This document shows positions 32,807-42,237 of a DNA stretch of 64,000 bases, piece after piece. Positions within the stretch are counted from its first letter, which is position 1. Every line of letters starts with the position of its first letter. Source of the DNA: an uncultured Massilia sp. (GTDB taxonomy: Bacteria; Pseudomonadota; Gammaproteobacteria; Burkholderiales; Burkholderiaceae); contig CAMLMV010000028.1 in the NCBI GenBank assembly GCA_946481275.1, forward strand, positions 1 to 64,000, given 5' to 3'. The notes under the pieces are model-generated. The model was given only the letters and a program-made list of their open reading frames with translations, had not been told where the DNA came from and did no database searches. Position numbers and translations under genes: made by a program.

Positions 32807-34435
32807 TCACCCGTCGATTCGCACCAGCAGCACGCCGCCCTCGCGGAACAGCACGCAGAAGCGCGGCGGCAAGCCGTCCAGCGCATCGCTGCGCGTGAGG
32901 ATGACGTCGCCCGGGCGGGGTACATCCGTCGCGGGCGTGACCGCGGCGCGGTAGACGGAAAAGCTGGGCACGTTGATGCGCCAGCTGCGCACCGGCCAGC
33001 CGGCCTGCCGGGCCAGCAGCGCGGCCCGCTTGACGGGGCCCTGCTGCAGCTCGGCCGCGGCGGGCAGCAGCAGGCCGCCGATGGCGTACGAACAGGCCAG
33101 CGCGGCCGCGACGAGCCGCGGCCACGGCCCGGCGGTGCGCGCTCGTTGCGGCCAGAGCGCCAGCAGCAGCACGCCCGCCAGCAGCGCGATCGCCTGCGCG
33201 TGCCAGGCCGCGCCGAACACGTCGTCCCGCGACAGCGCTTCGCGCACGTACGCGTTGCGCGCGCCCGGCGCGGCGAGGCGCAGCACGAGCGGCAGGGCCG
33301 CGACGGCGGCGAGCAACAGCAGCGCGGGCCACAGCGCCGCGGCGCGGCTGCGCGGCGCGTGGCGCCGGCGCGCCATCAGGATGAACAGCGGCGTCGCGCC
33401 GTACAGCAGGTAGTGCGGCAGCTTGGTGCCCGCCAGCGTGAAGAAACCGAGGACGAACAGGAACCAGCACCACAGCAAGGTGTCGAGCGGCGTCGCGCGC
33501 AGACGCCGCACGCCGGGGAGCGTGGCCAGCAGGAGACCCGTGTACGGCAGCACGAGCAGGAGCAAGGCGGGCAGGTAGAAGAACGGGCTGCCCGCATGCC
33601 CTTGCAGCGGCACGAGGAAGCGTTCGACGTTGTGGCGCAGGAAGAAGCCGGCCAGGAACGCGTCGCCTCTGGCCGTGTATTCCAGTACATACCAGGGCCC
33701 CGCGACGGCGAGCAGGATCAGCCAGCCGACGGGGTCGCGCACCGCGCGCCACCAGTGACGCATCCGTCCCTGCAGCCCGAACGCGAGCGCGCTGGCGGCC
33801 CCCGGCACGAGCAGCGCGACGGGCCCCTTCGTCAGCACGCCGAGCGCGATCCAGAAGAATGCCCGGCGGCGCCAGCGCGGCTGCGGATCGGTCAGCTCGC
33901 GGTAGACGTCGAACAGCGCCAGCGCGAGAAACAGATTCAGCAGCGCGTCGGCGATCGCGCCCCGGCCCACCACGACGACGCCGGCGCTGGTGGCGGCGAT
34001 GAACGCGGCGGCGCGCCCAGTGTCGCGCCCGGCGTCTGGATCAGGGACGCGGCGCACGAAAGCGTAGATGGCAGCGACCCACGCCATGGCCGCGAGCGCC
34101 GACGGAAGCCGCAGCGCGAATTCGTCCAGGCCGAACAGGTGCACGGACGCGGCCTGCAGCCAGTAGATGAGGATCGGTTTGTCGAAGCGGGGCTGGCCGT
34201 TCAGCCACGTCGACACGTAGTCGCCCCGCGCCAGCATTTCCCGTGTCGCCTCGCCGAACGCACCCTCGTCCACGTCGAACAGCGGGATCGACCCCAGGTT
34301 GTGGAACAGCCCGAGCCACACGGCTACCGCGAGCAGCGCCGGCCACGCCCAGGGCGCCAGCACGGCCCGCGTGCCGGACCAACGGTCTTGTGCCGGCTGC
34401 GTCGGCGCCAGCAGCTCTGGTCCCCGCGTGGTCAT
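32807..34435 (-). CDS. GT39-family glycosyltransferase (ArnT/PMT-like)
   Basis: 542 aa from ATG 34435, overlapping the GT2 stop (ATGA). The catalytic Asp-Glu in the first periplasmic loop (PLFDVDEGAFGEATREM) and the following DYVSTWLNGQPRFDKPILIYWLQ are the hallmark of ArnT-type lipid A glycosyltransferases. About 12 helices and a small soluble C-terminal domain (FREGGVLLVRIDG) follow. It should move a sugar from an undecaprenyl-phosphate donor onto lipid A or another envelope acceptor; the donor sugar is unknown. Confidence 0.92.
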   Translation of the reverse strand: MTTRGPELLAPTQPAQDRWSGTRAVLAPWAWPALLAVAVWLGLFHNLGSIPLFDVDEGAFGEATREMLARGDYVSTWLNGQPRFDKPILIYWLQAASVHLFGLDEFALRLPSALAAMAWVAAIYAFVRRVPDPDAGRDTGRAAAFIAATSAGVVVVGRGAIADALLNLFLALALFDVYRELTDPQPRWRRRAFFWIALGVLTKGPVALLVPGAASALAFGLQGRMRHWWRAVRDPVGWLILLAVAGPWYVLEYTARGDAFLAGFFLRHNVERFLVPLQGHAGSPFFYLPALLLLVLPYTGLLLATLPGVRRLRATPLDTLLWCWFLFVLGFFTLAGTKLPHYLLYGATPLFILMARRRHAPRSRAAALWPALLLLAAVAALPLVLRLAAPGARNAYVREALSRDDVFGAAWHAQAIALLAGVLLLALWPQRARTAGPWPRLVAAALACSYAIGGLLLPAAAELQQGPVKRAALLARQAGWPVRSWRINVPSFSVYRAAVTPATDVPRPGDVILTRSDALDGLPPRFCVLFREGGVLLVRIDG

Positions 34436-35466
34436 GGCCGCTCCCGCGCCGGACGCGGCCGTTGGTGCGACGGCAGGTCGTCGCCGGCGCCGCCCACCGT
34501 CTCGCGCACGAGGTAGGCCGGGGCACCGCCCGCCTCGAACCAGGTGCGGGCCAGCATTTCCGTCAGGATGCCCGTGCAGACAAATTGCACGCCGATCACG
34601 ACGAGCAGGATGCCGAGCAGTAGCAGCGGGCGCCCGGCGATGGCGGCGCCCTCGCCCAGCTTGAGCCACGTGAGCCAGCCCAGCACGGCCAGCCCGGCGC
34701 TGCAGCACCCGAGCCCGATGCGGCCGAAGAAATGGCCGGGGCTGGCGCGGAAGCGCACGAAGAACGCCATCGTGAGCAGGTCCAGCAAGACCCGCACGGC
34801 GCGTCCCAGGCCGGAGGCGCCGTATTTCGAGCGCCCGTGCCGGCGCGGAAAATGGCTGACCTCTTCCTCGCCGATGCGGTCCGGCGACGTCAGTGTCGCC
34901 ATCCAGCTCGGGATGAAACGGTGCATCTCGCCGTACAGGCGCACCCGGCGCAGCACGGCGGCACGGTAGACCTTCAACGTGCAGCCGTAGTCGTGCAGCG
35001 GCACGCCCGTCAGCAGCCCGATCAGGCGATTGCCCAGCCGCGACGGCAGGCGCCGCCACAGGCCGTCGCGGCGCGCGCGGCGCCATCCGACGAGGAGGTC
35101 GAGGTCTTCGTCGAGCAGGCGGCGCACCATCCGCACGATGTCGTGGGGATTGTTCTGCAGGTCGCCATCCAGGGTGGCGATGACGGTGCCGCGCGCGAGG
35201 TCGATGCCGGCCTGCATGGCCGCCGTCTGCCCGAAGCCGCGGCGCAGGATCGCGCCGCTCAGGTGGCGGGGGCACGCGCCGACCGCATCGCGGATACGTT
35301 CGCTGGTGCGGTCGCGGCTGCCGTCGTCCACGAGGATCAGTTGCCACGGCCATGGCGCGCCCGCCAGCGCGGCCTGGACCTGCGTCGCCAGCGGCAGCAC
35401 GTTGTCTTCCTCGTCGCGCAGCGGCACGACGATGGACAGGCAGTGGCCGGCGCCCGCCTCACGCAT
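34432..35466 (-). CDS. GT2 polyprenyl-phosphate glycosyltransferase (DPM1/ArnC-like)
   Basis: 344 aa from ATG 35466 with GAGG 7 nt upstream; an in-frame TTG at 35496 is possible. GT-A fold with SIVVPLRDEEDN, LILVDDGSRDRT and ATLDGDLQNNP (metal-binding DxD-like), then two C-terminal transmembrane helices. This architecture makes undecaprenyl-phosphate sugars at the cytosolic face. It is the first gene of the lipid-modification operon that continues with GT39, PAP2 and LAB_N. Confidence 0.92.
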   Translation of the reverse strand: MREAGAGHCLSIVVPLRDEEDNVLPLATQVQAALAGAPWPWQLILVDDGSRDRTSERIRDAVGACPRHLSGAILRRGFGQTAAMQAGIDLARGTVIATLDGDLQNNPHDIVRMVRRLLDEDLDLLVGWRRARRDGLWRRLPSRLGNRLIGLLTGVPLHDYGCTLKVYRAAVLRRVRLYGEMHRFIPSWMATLTSPDRIGEEEVSHFPRRHGRSKYGASGLGRAVRVLLDLLTMAFFVRFRASPGHFFGRIGLGCCSAGLAVLGWLTWLKLGEGAAIAGRPLLLLGILLVVIGVQFVCTGILTEMLARTWFEAGGAPAYLVRETVGGAGDDLPSHQRPRPARERP

Positions 35467-35670
35467 GGCGGACCTCGTGACGGCGGACGTGTGCAAAAGG
35501 GCGTGGCGTGGCGATGACGGCCATCATTCAATCTCCTTGTCGGCGCCGGCCGCGGCGGGCTGGCAGCGGTATCTTCGCGTGTGCCGGGGATGCGGAGACG
35601 ATTCAGGTCAAACGTGCGCGGATCATGCGACAATCGGCCGTCTAGCAAGAACTCGACAGAAATAACGCGA

Positions 35671-36450
35671 ATGAGGAATTACGCAAGATCGGTCCGCTAC
35701 ACAGTGTGTCATGCGCTGCTGGCGTGCGCGCTGGCCGCGGGCCCGATGGCGCGGGCGCTGGAAGTCCGCGTCGCCTCGCAGGAAGTGCTGGAACCGAAGT
35801 GGCTGCGCGAAGGCGCGCGCGTCACCGGCATCTGCCCGGACATCATGGCCGCCATCCAGGAGATCGAACCGCGCTTGCATTTCACGGGCTGGCAGCGCTA
35901 CAGCCGCTCGCTGTCCGGCATCGAAACGGGACTGGAGACGGGCACGCTGGATGCCGCCTGCGGCCTCGTGTCGTCGCCGCGCCGGCTCGGCATCGGGCAG
36001 CCTGTGGGCAAGCCGATCTACCAGGTGCGCCATTACCTCGTGGTGCGCAGGAACGACCCCGTCACGATCGAGTCGGAAGAAGACCTGGCCCGGCTGGGCG
36101 ATCTCGTCACGACCCAGCGCGCCTCGGTGTTCACGGAACGCCTGGTCGCCGCCGGCGTGCGGATCGACGACGCGACCGACGACAACCGCGCGAACCTGCG
36201 CAAGATCCTCGCCGGACACGGCCGCTTTGCCTACGTCAACGACCTCACCTTGCGCTACCTGATCCACAAGGAGGGCCTGGAAAACCGCGTGCGCGTGCTG
36301 CCCGTCGTGCTGGCAGACGAACCGACGTATTTCTGGGTCAGCCACAGGGCCGCGCCCGCGCTTGCGCCGCTGCTGGGCGCCGCCCTCGACAAGCTGAAGG
36401 CGAGCGGCGAGCTGGACCGCATTTACGCGCGCTGGGCCGACATGCCCTGA
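35671..36450 (+). CDS. Periplasmic solute-binding protein (SBP family 3)
   Basis: 259 aa from ATG 35671 with a signal peptide (ACALAAGPMARALE). Two-lobe binding protein of the amino-acid type (VASQEVLEPKWLREG, ICPDIMAAIQEIEP, LYARWADMP-like end). No permease or ATPase gene is adjacent, so it may be an orphan binding protein or sensor. The ligand is unknown. Confidence 0.85.
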   Translation: MRNYARSVRYTVCHALLACALAAGPMARALEVRVASQEVLEPKWLREGARVTGICPDIMAAIQEIEPRLHFTGWQRYSRSLSGIETGLETGTLDAACGLVSSPRRLGIGQPVGKPIYQVRHYLVVRRNDPVTIESEEDLARLGDLVTTQRASVFTERLVAAGVRIDDATDDNRANLRKILAGHGRFAYVNDLTLRYLIHKEGLENRVRVLPVVLADEPTYFWVSHRAAPALAPLLGAALDKLKASGELDRIYARWADMP

Positions 36451-36455
36451 CCGGA

Positions 36456-36776
36456 TCAGGCCGGCGTCAGCAGCTTGAGGCCGATGATGCCGGCAGCGAT
36501 GAGACCGATCGACAGCAGGCGCAGCGCGCCGGCCGGCTCGCCCAGCAGCACCATCCCCGCCACCGCCGTGCCGACCGTGCCGATGCCGGTCCAGACCGCG
36601 TACGCCGTACCAAGCGGCAAAGTCCGCAGCGCGAGGCCCAGCATGCCGACGCTGCCCGCCATCGTGGCCAGCGTAAACACGGAGGGCCACAGGCGCGTGA
36701 AGCCCGCCGTGTATTTGAGTCCGACCGCCCACGCGACTTCCAGCAGGCCCGCCACGGCCAGGTAGATCCAGCTCAT
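36456..36776 (-). CDS. sugE: SMR-family guanidinium/quaternary-ammonium exporter (Gdx/SugE type)
   Basis: 106 aa with four helices. It follows E. coli SugE/Gdx very closely ([50 protein letters not shown]). The catalytic Glu of the first helix is present (LLEVAW). The family exports guanidinium in exchange for protons. A TATACT -10 lies 32 bp upstream. I looked for a guanidine riboswitch in the leader and do not see one. Confidence 0.92.
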   Translation of the reverse strand: MSWIYLAVAGLLEVAWAVGLKYTAGFTRLWPSVFTLATMAGSVGMLGLALRTLPLGTAYAVWTGIGTVGTAVAGMVLLGEPAGALRLLSIGLIAAGIIGLKLLTPA

Positions 36777-36807
36777 CGATTGCTCCCGCGCGATGAAAAA
36801 ACCCGCC

Positions 36808-36813
36808 AGTATA
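36808..36813 (-). promoter_or_regulatory. Predicted -10 box (TATACT) of the SMR exporter gene
   Basis: TATACT on the minus strand, with an AT-rich leader (TTTTTT) before ATG 36776. No clear -35. Confidence 0.4.
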
Positions 36814-36939
36814 GCACCGGCCCGCCGAGGCCGCCCCGGCGCCGCGAAATCGAGGCGTCCTCTGCAGGATTCCCGCCCCTGCTTTAAGATGCCCTCTCTT
36901 CGCCGCAGGACGCGGCGGATCAACGAAACAGGAGTACCG

Positions 36940-38004
36940 ATGACGACTTTGTTTGACCCGATCAAGGTCGGCAGCCTCGAGCTGCCGAACCGCATCATCA
37001 TGGCGCCGCTGACCCGCTCGCGCGCCGTGGGCGCCGGCCGCGTGCCGAACGCCCTGATGGCCGAATACTACGTACAGCGTGCCTCGGCCGGCCTGATCCT
37101 GTCGGAAGCGACCTCGGTGACCCCGATGGGCGTGGGCTATGCCGACACCCCGGGCATCTGGTCCGACGAACAGGTCGAAGGCTGGAAGCAGGTCACCGCC
37201 GCCGTGCACGAGGCGGGCGGCCGCATCTTCCTGCAGCTGTGGCACGTGGGCCGCATCTCCGACCCGATCTTCCTGGACGGCGAGCTGCCGGTCGCGCCGT
37301 CGGCCATCCAGCCGAAGGGCCACGTCAGCCTCGTGCGCCCCGTAAAGCCGTACGCCACCCCGCGCGCGCTGGCACTCGAGGAAATCCCGGCCATCGTCGC
37401 CGCCTACCGCAAGGGCGCGGAGAACGCGAAGAAGGCCGGTTTCGACGGCGTCGAGATCCACGGCGCCAACGGCTACCTGCTCGACCAGTTCCTGCAGGAC
37501 AGCACCAACCAGCGCACGGATGCCTACGGCGGCCCGATCGAGAACCGCGCCCGCCTGATGCTGGAAGTGACGGACGCGTGCATCGCCGTGTGGGGCGCGG
37601 ACCGCGTCGGCATGCACCTGGCACCCCGCCGCGACGCCCACGACATGGGCGACTCCACGCCGCTGGACACCTTCGGCTACGTGGCACGCGAGCTGGGCAA
37701 GCGCGGCATCGCATTCATCTGCGCCCGCGAAGCGATCGGCGAGGACCGCCTCGGTCCGCAGTTGAAGAAAATTTTCGGCGGCGTCTACATCGCCAACGAA
37801 AAGCTGACGAAGGAAAGCGCCGAGAAACTGCTCACGAGCGGAGACGCGGACGCCGTCGCCTTCGGTCAATGGTTCATCGCCAACCCGGACCTGCCGGAAC
37901 GCCTGAAGCGCAATGCGCCGCTGAACGCGCCGCGTCCGGACAAGTTCTATGCGTCGACCGCCGAAGGCTACACGGACTATCCGGCCCTGCAGGCCAACGG
38001 CTGA
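36940..38004 (+). CDS. Old Yellow Enzyme-type alkene reductase (NemA-like)
   Basis: 354 aa from ATG 36940 with GGAG 6 nt upstream. TIM barrel binding [29 protein letters not shown], the substrate-binding HGAN of [26 protein letters not shown] and the FMN-phosphate end ([16 protein letters not shown]). It reduces activated C=C bonds and nitro compounds with NAD(P)H. A 6-bp hairpin (36901-36917) lies in the leader. Confidence 0.93.
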   Translation: MTTLFDPIKVGSLELPNRIIMAPLTRSRAVGAGRVPNALMAEYYVQRASAGLILSEATSVTPMGVGYADTPGIWSDEQVEGWKQVTAAVHEAGGRIFLQLWHVGRISDPIFLDGELPVAPSAIQPKGHVSLVRPVKPYATPRALALEEIPAIVAAYRKGAENAKKAGFDGVEIHGANGYLLDQFLQDSTNQRTDAYGGPIENRARLMLEVTDACIAVWGADRVGMHLAPRRDAHDMGDSTPLDTFGYVARELGKRGIAFICAREAIGEDRLGPQLKKIFGGVYIANEKLTKESAEKLLTSGDADAVAFGQWFIANPDLPERLKRNAPLNAPRPDKFYASTAEGYTDYPALQANG

Positions 38005-38020
38005 CGCCGCCCCGATGTGC

Positions 38021-38041
38021 GGACGGGCACCTTGCCCGTCC
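38021..38041 (+). terminator. Hairpin after the alkene reductase gene
   Basis: A 9-bp perfect stem (GGACGGGCA / TGCCCGTCC) with a 3-nt loop, followed by GGGCATTTCTCTCC, lies 17 bp after the stop. The T-tract is broken but this is a likely terminator. Confidence 0.65.
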
Positions 38042-38199
38042 GGGCATTTCTCTCCTTCCTCATGCATATATCCCGGTAGAAAAACCTTCGATCGGGGGCG
38101 TCACCGATACGAATACTATTGCTGACATGATATTCTTGTGAGATTCCTACTGGCCGTGGTCACAAGCCGCGGCCTTCGTTCAGCCTCGCAAGGAGTCCC

Positions 38200-40890
38200 G
38201 TGAAGACCTGCCTACCCCGCCTGTTGCCGCTCGCCGTCGCTACCGCGCTGGCGTTTGCCGCCGCCCCTGTCGTCCACGCTGCCGCCGCCACGCCGGCGCG
38301 CGCCGAAAACGCCTTCCTGTCCCAGCTCGATGCGGCCGCCCGCTCGGCGCGCGTGTCCAATGTCGACTACCAGCTCGACTTCACGCTCACGGGCAAGGAA
38401 ACGTTCAGCGGCACGACCACGCTCACCTTCGACCTGAAGGATGCGGACAGCCCGCTCACCGTCGACCTCGACAAGGCCACGATCAGGTCGCTGACCGTCA
38501 ACGGCAAGACCGTCACGCCGCGCTACAACGGCTGGTTCATCACGCTGCCCGCCCAGGACCTCGCCCGTGGCCGCAACACGGTCGTCGTCGCGTACGAGCG
38601 TCCCCACAGCACGAATGGCGAAGGCCTGCACCGCATGGTCGACCCCGTCGACGGCCGCGTCTACACGTATTCGCATTTCGAACCGGCCGCCGCGCACCAG
38701 ATGTTCGCCGTGTTCGACCAGCCCGACCTGAAGGCCACGTACCAGGTGACCGTCAGCGTCCCGGCCGACTGGCAGGTGATCTCGACGACGCGCGAGACGA
38801 ACGTCGCGCCTTCCGGCGACCTGCGCCGCTGGACGTTCGCCAAGACCAAGAAACTGAGCCCGTACAATTTCTCGATGCACGCGGGTCCGTACAAGATGTG
38901 GGAAGACACGAGCGGCAAGTATCCGATGCGCCTGTTCGCGCGCCAGTCCGTCGCGGCACAGGTCAAGCCGGCCGAATGGTTCAGGTACACGAAGGCCGGC
39001 CTCGCGTTCTTCGACGACTACTTCGGCATCCCCTACCAGTTCGAGAAATACGACCAGGTCCTCGTGCCGGACTTCCTGTACGGCGCGATGGAAAACGCGG
39101 CCGCGATCACGTTCGCCGAGCGCGCCTTCATGTACAAGGCCGACATGACGGCCGAACAGCGCGCGCGCCTGGCCTACGTCATCATGCACGAGATGGCGCA
39201 CCAGTGGTTCGGCGACCTCGTCACGATGCAGTGGTGGAACGGCCTGTGGCTGAACGAGAGCTTCGCCTCGTTCATGGGCACGCTCGCGACGGCCGAGTCG
39301 ACGGAATTCAAGGACGCATGGCGCGCCTTCTACTCCGACGGCAAACAGCGCGCATACGAGCAGGACCAGCGCACCACCACGCACCCGATCGAGGTCCCGG
39401 TGCCGTCGACGCGGAACGCGTTCGACAACATCGACGCCATCACGTATTCGAAAGGCGCCTCCACGCTGATGCAGCTGCGCCACCTGCTGGGCGCCGACGT
39501 GTTCCGCAAGGGCGTGCACAACTACCTCGTCAAATACCAGTACCGCAACGCGAAGCTGGACGACTTCATCGGCAGCCTCGGCCAGGCCGCCGGCCGCGAC
39601 CTGACGGGCTGGACGAAGGAATGGCTGTACCAGCCGGGCGTCAACACGATTGCCGCCAACTACACGTGCAAGGCCGGCAAGGTCACCGGCTTCACGCTTG
39701 CCCAGACCGCGCAGAGCAAGGCCCTGCCGACCCTGCGCGAACAGCGCGTGCAGGTGGCCGCCTTCCGCCTGGACGGCAAGGACTACAAGCTCGAGCGTAA
39801 CGTCGCCGTCACGTACGAGGGCGCGAAGACACCCGTCCCGGCCATGAACGGCGCCGCCTGTCCGGACCTCGTCTACCCGAACTACGGCGACTGGGGCTTC
39901 GTGAAGGTCCAGCTCGATCCGCGTTCGTTCGACAGCGCACGCAGCCACCTGGCCGCCGTCGATGACCCGCTGCTGCGCGCCATGCTGTGGCAAAGCCTGT
40001 GGGACGGCGTCCGCGACGGCAAGCTGCCCCTGAACGACTTCCTGTCCACGGCGCTGAATAACGCGCCGCAGGAAAAAGACTACACGCTGCTCGGCGACGT
40101 GCTGGGCAAGGTCGTCGCGTCCAAGCGCTACCTCGACCTGATGGATCCGCCGGCCGGGTCACTGTCCGCATCACAGTCCGCCTCGCAGTCCTCGTATTCC
40201 CGGGCCGTCACGCGCCAGCTGGAAGACATGGCCTGGACCAGCACCCTCGCGAACAAGGGCGACGACAACTTCCAGCGCCGCTGGTTCGCCAACTACATCG
40301 CCGTCGCCAGCTCGTCGGAGGCACTGCGCCGCCTCGCCGCCATCCTCGACGGCAAGGAACAGGTCGACGGCCTCGCGATCAACCAGGACCTGCGCTGGAC
40401 CATCATCGGCCGCCTGAACCGCTACAACTACCCCGGCGCCGCCGCGCTCGTCGAGGCCGAGCAGGCGCGCGACAAGTCCGACGCGGGCCAGGCCGCCGCC
40501 CTGACGGCCGTCGTCAGCCGCCCCGACCCGGCCGTCAAGACCGAGTGGCTCGGCACCGTGCACGACCTGCAGACGAAGCTGCCGTTCTCGAAGGTGCGCA
40601 CGGCGATGGAGCACCTGTACCCGGCCGAGCAGCACGACCTGGGCGAACAGACGGCCGCCGCGCGTCTTGCGCGCCTGCCGCAGCTCGACAAGTCCGCCGG
40701 TCCCGTCTACATGCGCGCCTACGGTCCGGCACTGATCCCGGCCGGCTGCACGCCCGCCAGCGTCCAGCGCCTGCAAGCGGCCGTCGACGCCGGCAAGGAC
40801 CTGTCCGCCGGCACCCGCCGCGCCCTGCTCGACGCACTGCAGGAAGACCAGCGCTGCGTCACCATTCGCCAGGCCATGACCGCGCACTGA
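38200..40890 (+). CDS. M1-family aminopeptidase, exported
   Basis: 896 aa with a signal peptide (LLPLAVATALAFAAAPVVHA), so periplasmic. An N-terminal beta-saddle leads to GAMEN at ~295-299 and the zinc motif HEMAHQWFGD (HExxH at ~330-334), with the third ligand Glu in NESFASF. A long helical ERAP1-like C-terminal domain follows. It cleaves N-terminal residues from peptides. Larger than E. coli PepN-like cores and with a leader, it fits the secreted ERAP/APN branch found in Massilia and Xanthomonas. AGGAG precedes the GTG start. Confidence 0.93.
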   Translation: MKTCLPRLLPLAVATALAFAAAPVVHAAAATPARAENAFLSQLDAAARSARVSNVDYQLDFTLTGKETFSGTTTLTFDLKDADSPLTVDLDKATIRSLTVNGKTVTPRYNGWFITLPAQDLARGRNTVVVAYERPHSTNGEGLHRMVDPVDGRVYTYSHFEPAAAHQMFAVFDQPDLKATYQVTVSVPADWQVISTTRETNVAPSGDLRRWTFAKTKKLSPYNFSMHAGPYKMWEDTSGKYPMRLFARQSVAAQVKPAEWFRYTKAGLAFFDDYFGIPYQFEKYDQVLVPDFLYGAMENAAAITFAERAFMYKADMTAEQRARLAYVIMHEMAHQWFGDLVTMQWWNGLWLNESFASFMGTLATAESTEFKDAWRAFYSDGKQRAYEQDQRTTTHPIEVPVPSTRNAFDNIDAITYSKGASTLMQLRHLLGADVFRKGVHNYLVKYQYRNAKLDDFIGSLGQAAGRDLTGWTKEWLYQPGVNTIAANYTCKAGKVTGFTLAQTAQSKALPTLREQRVQVAAFRLDGKDYKLERNVAVTYEGAKTPVPAMNGAACPDLVYPNYGDWGFVKVQLDPRSFDSARSHLAAVDDPLLRAMLWQSLWDGVRDGKLPLNDFLSTALNNAPQEKDYTLLGDVLGKVVASKRYLDLMDPPAGSLSASQSASQSSYSRAVTRQLEDMAWTSTLANKGDDNFQRRWFANYIAVASSSEALRRLAAILDGKEQVDGLAINQDLRWTIIGRLNRYNYPGAAALVEAEQARDKSDAGQAAALTAVVSRPDPAVKTEWLGTVHDLQTKLPFSKVRTAMEHLYPAEQHDLGEQTAAARLARLPQLDKSAGPVYMRAYGPALIPAGCTPASVQRLQAAVDAGKDLSAGTRRALLDALQEDQRCVTIRQAMTAH

Positions 40891-40903
40891 CGGCACACTG
40901 AGC

Positions 40904-41710
40904 ATGTGGGACGGAGCACGCCCCCTCGCCACGTTCGATGCGCGCCGGCGCGGCGTGCTGGCGTTCGCGTGCGCCGCCCACCTGCTGGCGCTGTTCCTGT
41001 GGACGCAGGAACGGCGCCTCCTTCCCGTCCGCCCTTCCCGGGCCGTGACGATCCTGTTGCAAACCGATCGCGCCCCGGCCACGCGGCCGCCGGCGGAGGC
41101 AGCGCCGCTGCCGCTGCCCGCACCGAAGATGCCGGCCGCACCTCTCATTTCCGCGCCCGCGACGCAGTCCGAACCCGTGCACCCGCTTGACGACGACGAG
41201 GTACAGCGCGTAACCGCGCCATCGACACCGGCACCAGCAACACGGGACGCGGCAGCATCCACGCCCAATCCCATCGACACGGCGCAGGCAGTCGACCCCG
41301 CCACGGACGCACGCGCGCTCGCACGGACGCCGGCAGGCGCATCATCCGCGCAGGGCGGCTTCGCGGCCAGCCTGGCGCGGCAGCAGGCCGGACGCATCGA
41401 CCGTGAACTCCGCAAGGGCAAGCCGGGCGTGCCGACCGAAGCGGATACGCCATCGGCGCGCTTCCAGCGCGGCCTCGAATCCGCCCACATCGACCGCTCG
41501 CTGACCTTGCAGTCCGACACGTACACGTCGCCGGACGGCGTGGTCATCTACCGCTTCCGCCAGGGCAACCGGTTCCGCTGCCGCCGGGCCGGTGGCGTCG
41601 GCATGCCCCTGGCCGGGATGCCGGGCACAGGCTCGATCACCGCGGGCGGCGCAGGCGCTGCCGGTGCCACCGACTGCCCCAAGGGCGTCGTGTGGAACCA
41701 GGATCCCTGA
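40904..41710 (+). CDS. Membrane-anchored hypothetical protein with TonB-like layout
   Basis: 268 aa. A short cytosolic tail, one helix (~18-33, VLAFACAAHLLALFLW), a Pro/Ala-rich periplasmic spacer (~45-140) and a C-terminal region with paired Cys (RFRCRRAGG, ATDCPKG). The layout recalls TonB or cell-envelope spacer proteins, but I see no TonB C-terminal fold. It follows the aminopeptidase gene by 13 bp. Confidence 0.7.
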   Translation: MWDGARPLATFDARRRGVLAFACAAHLLALFLWTQERRLLPVRPSRAVTILLQTDRAPATRPPAEAAPLPLPAPKMPAAPLISAPATQSEPVHPLDDDEVQRVTAPSTPAPATRDAAASTPNPIDTAQAVDPATDARALARTPAGASSAQGGFAASLARQQAGRIDRELRKGKPGVPTEADTPSARFQRGLESAHIDRSLTLQSDTYTSPDGVVIYRFRQGNRFRCRRAGGVGMPLAGMPGTGSITAGGAGAAGATDCPKGVVWNQDP

Positions 41711-41726
41711 ACTCCGCTGCGCCGCG

Positions 41727-42116
41727 CTAGCGTCTTGCCGACCTGGCCGGTTTCCCGCCGTTTCCTCCGCCGCCACCTCCTTCCTCGCCAGTGGCCGGCT
41801 GTTCCGGCGCACGGCACAGCTCGGCCATCCTTTCCCACGCCCCCTCGGCCTGGCAATGCAGGGGCGCGTATGCCTGCAGCGCCTTGGACAGGTCGATCGG
41901 CTTCATCTCGTTGACCCGGACGTTGTTGTTCACCTTGATGCACATGACGTCCTGCCAGGCCGCCGAATAATTGCGGGGAATGGGCACCGGCCCACGCAAC
42001 CTGCGTGCTGCCGTTTCGCACTCGCCCTGCTTCAGGTACTGCCCCCGCAGGTTGGCCTGGTCCAGCGACACGTCCAGGCCCTGCTGCAGGTACAACAAGA
42101 GAATCATCGTGTACAT
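41727..42116 (-). CDS. Hypothetical protein with four cysteines and glycine-rich tail
   Basis: 129 aa from ATG 42116 with GGAGG 8 nt upstream. The N-terminal segment MYTMILLLYLQQGLDV is weakly hydrophobic. Cysteines sit in GECETA, VMCIKV, LHCQAE and ELCRAP, and the tail is EEGGGGGGNGGK. Not recognised. Convergent with the membrane-anchored gene before it. Confidence 0.65.
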   Translation of the reverse strand: MYTMILLLYLQQGLDVSLDQANLRGQYLKQGECETAARRLRGPVPIPRNYSAAWQDVMCIKVNNNVRVNEMKPIDLSKALQAYAPLHCQAEGAWERMAELCRAPEQPATGEEGGGGGGNGGKPARSARR

Positions 42117-42237
42117 CGTGGCGCCTCCATCGTTTGAATAGACCGTACGCGAGTCCGGCGGTTCACCGCGCACGCCTGAGCTGCATCAGTCCGCGACACC
42201 GGTGCCGCGCTAGCCTGACGATCTCGAAAGGACCGCC

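Noticed and set aside
36777..36939. Guanidine (ykkC-type) riboswitch before the Gdx/SugE gene
   Set aside because: The leader lacks paired ACGR-loop hairpins and the guanidine-I core; a hairpin with an ACG loop near 36865 does not fit the consensus.
35623..38067. 814-codon minus-strand frame across the binding protein, SMR and alkene reductase genes
   Set aside because: It spans three well-supported genes and an intergenic region; composition is typical of antisense translation.
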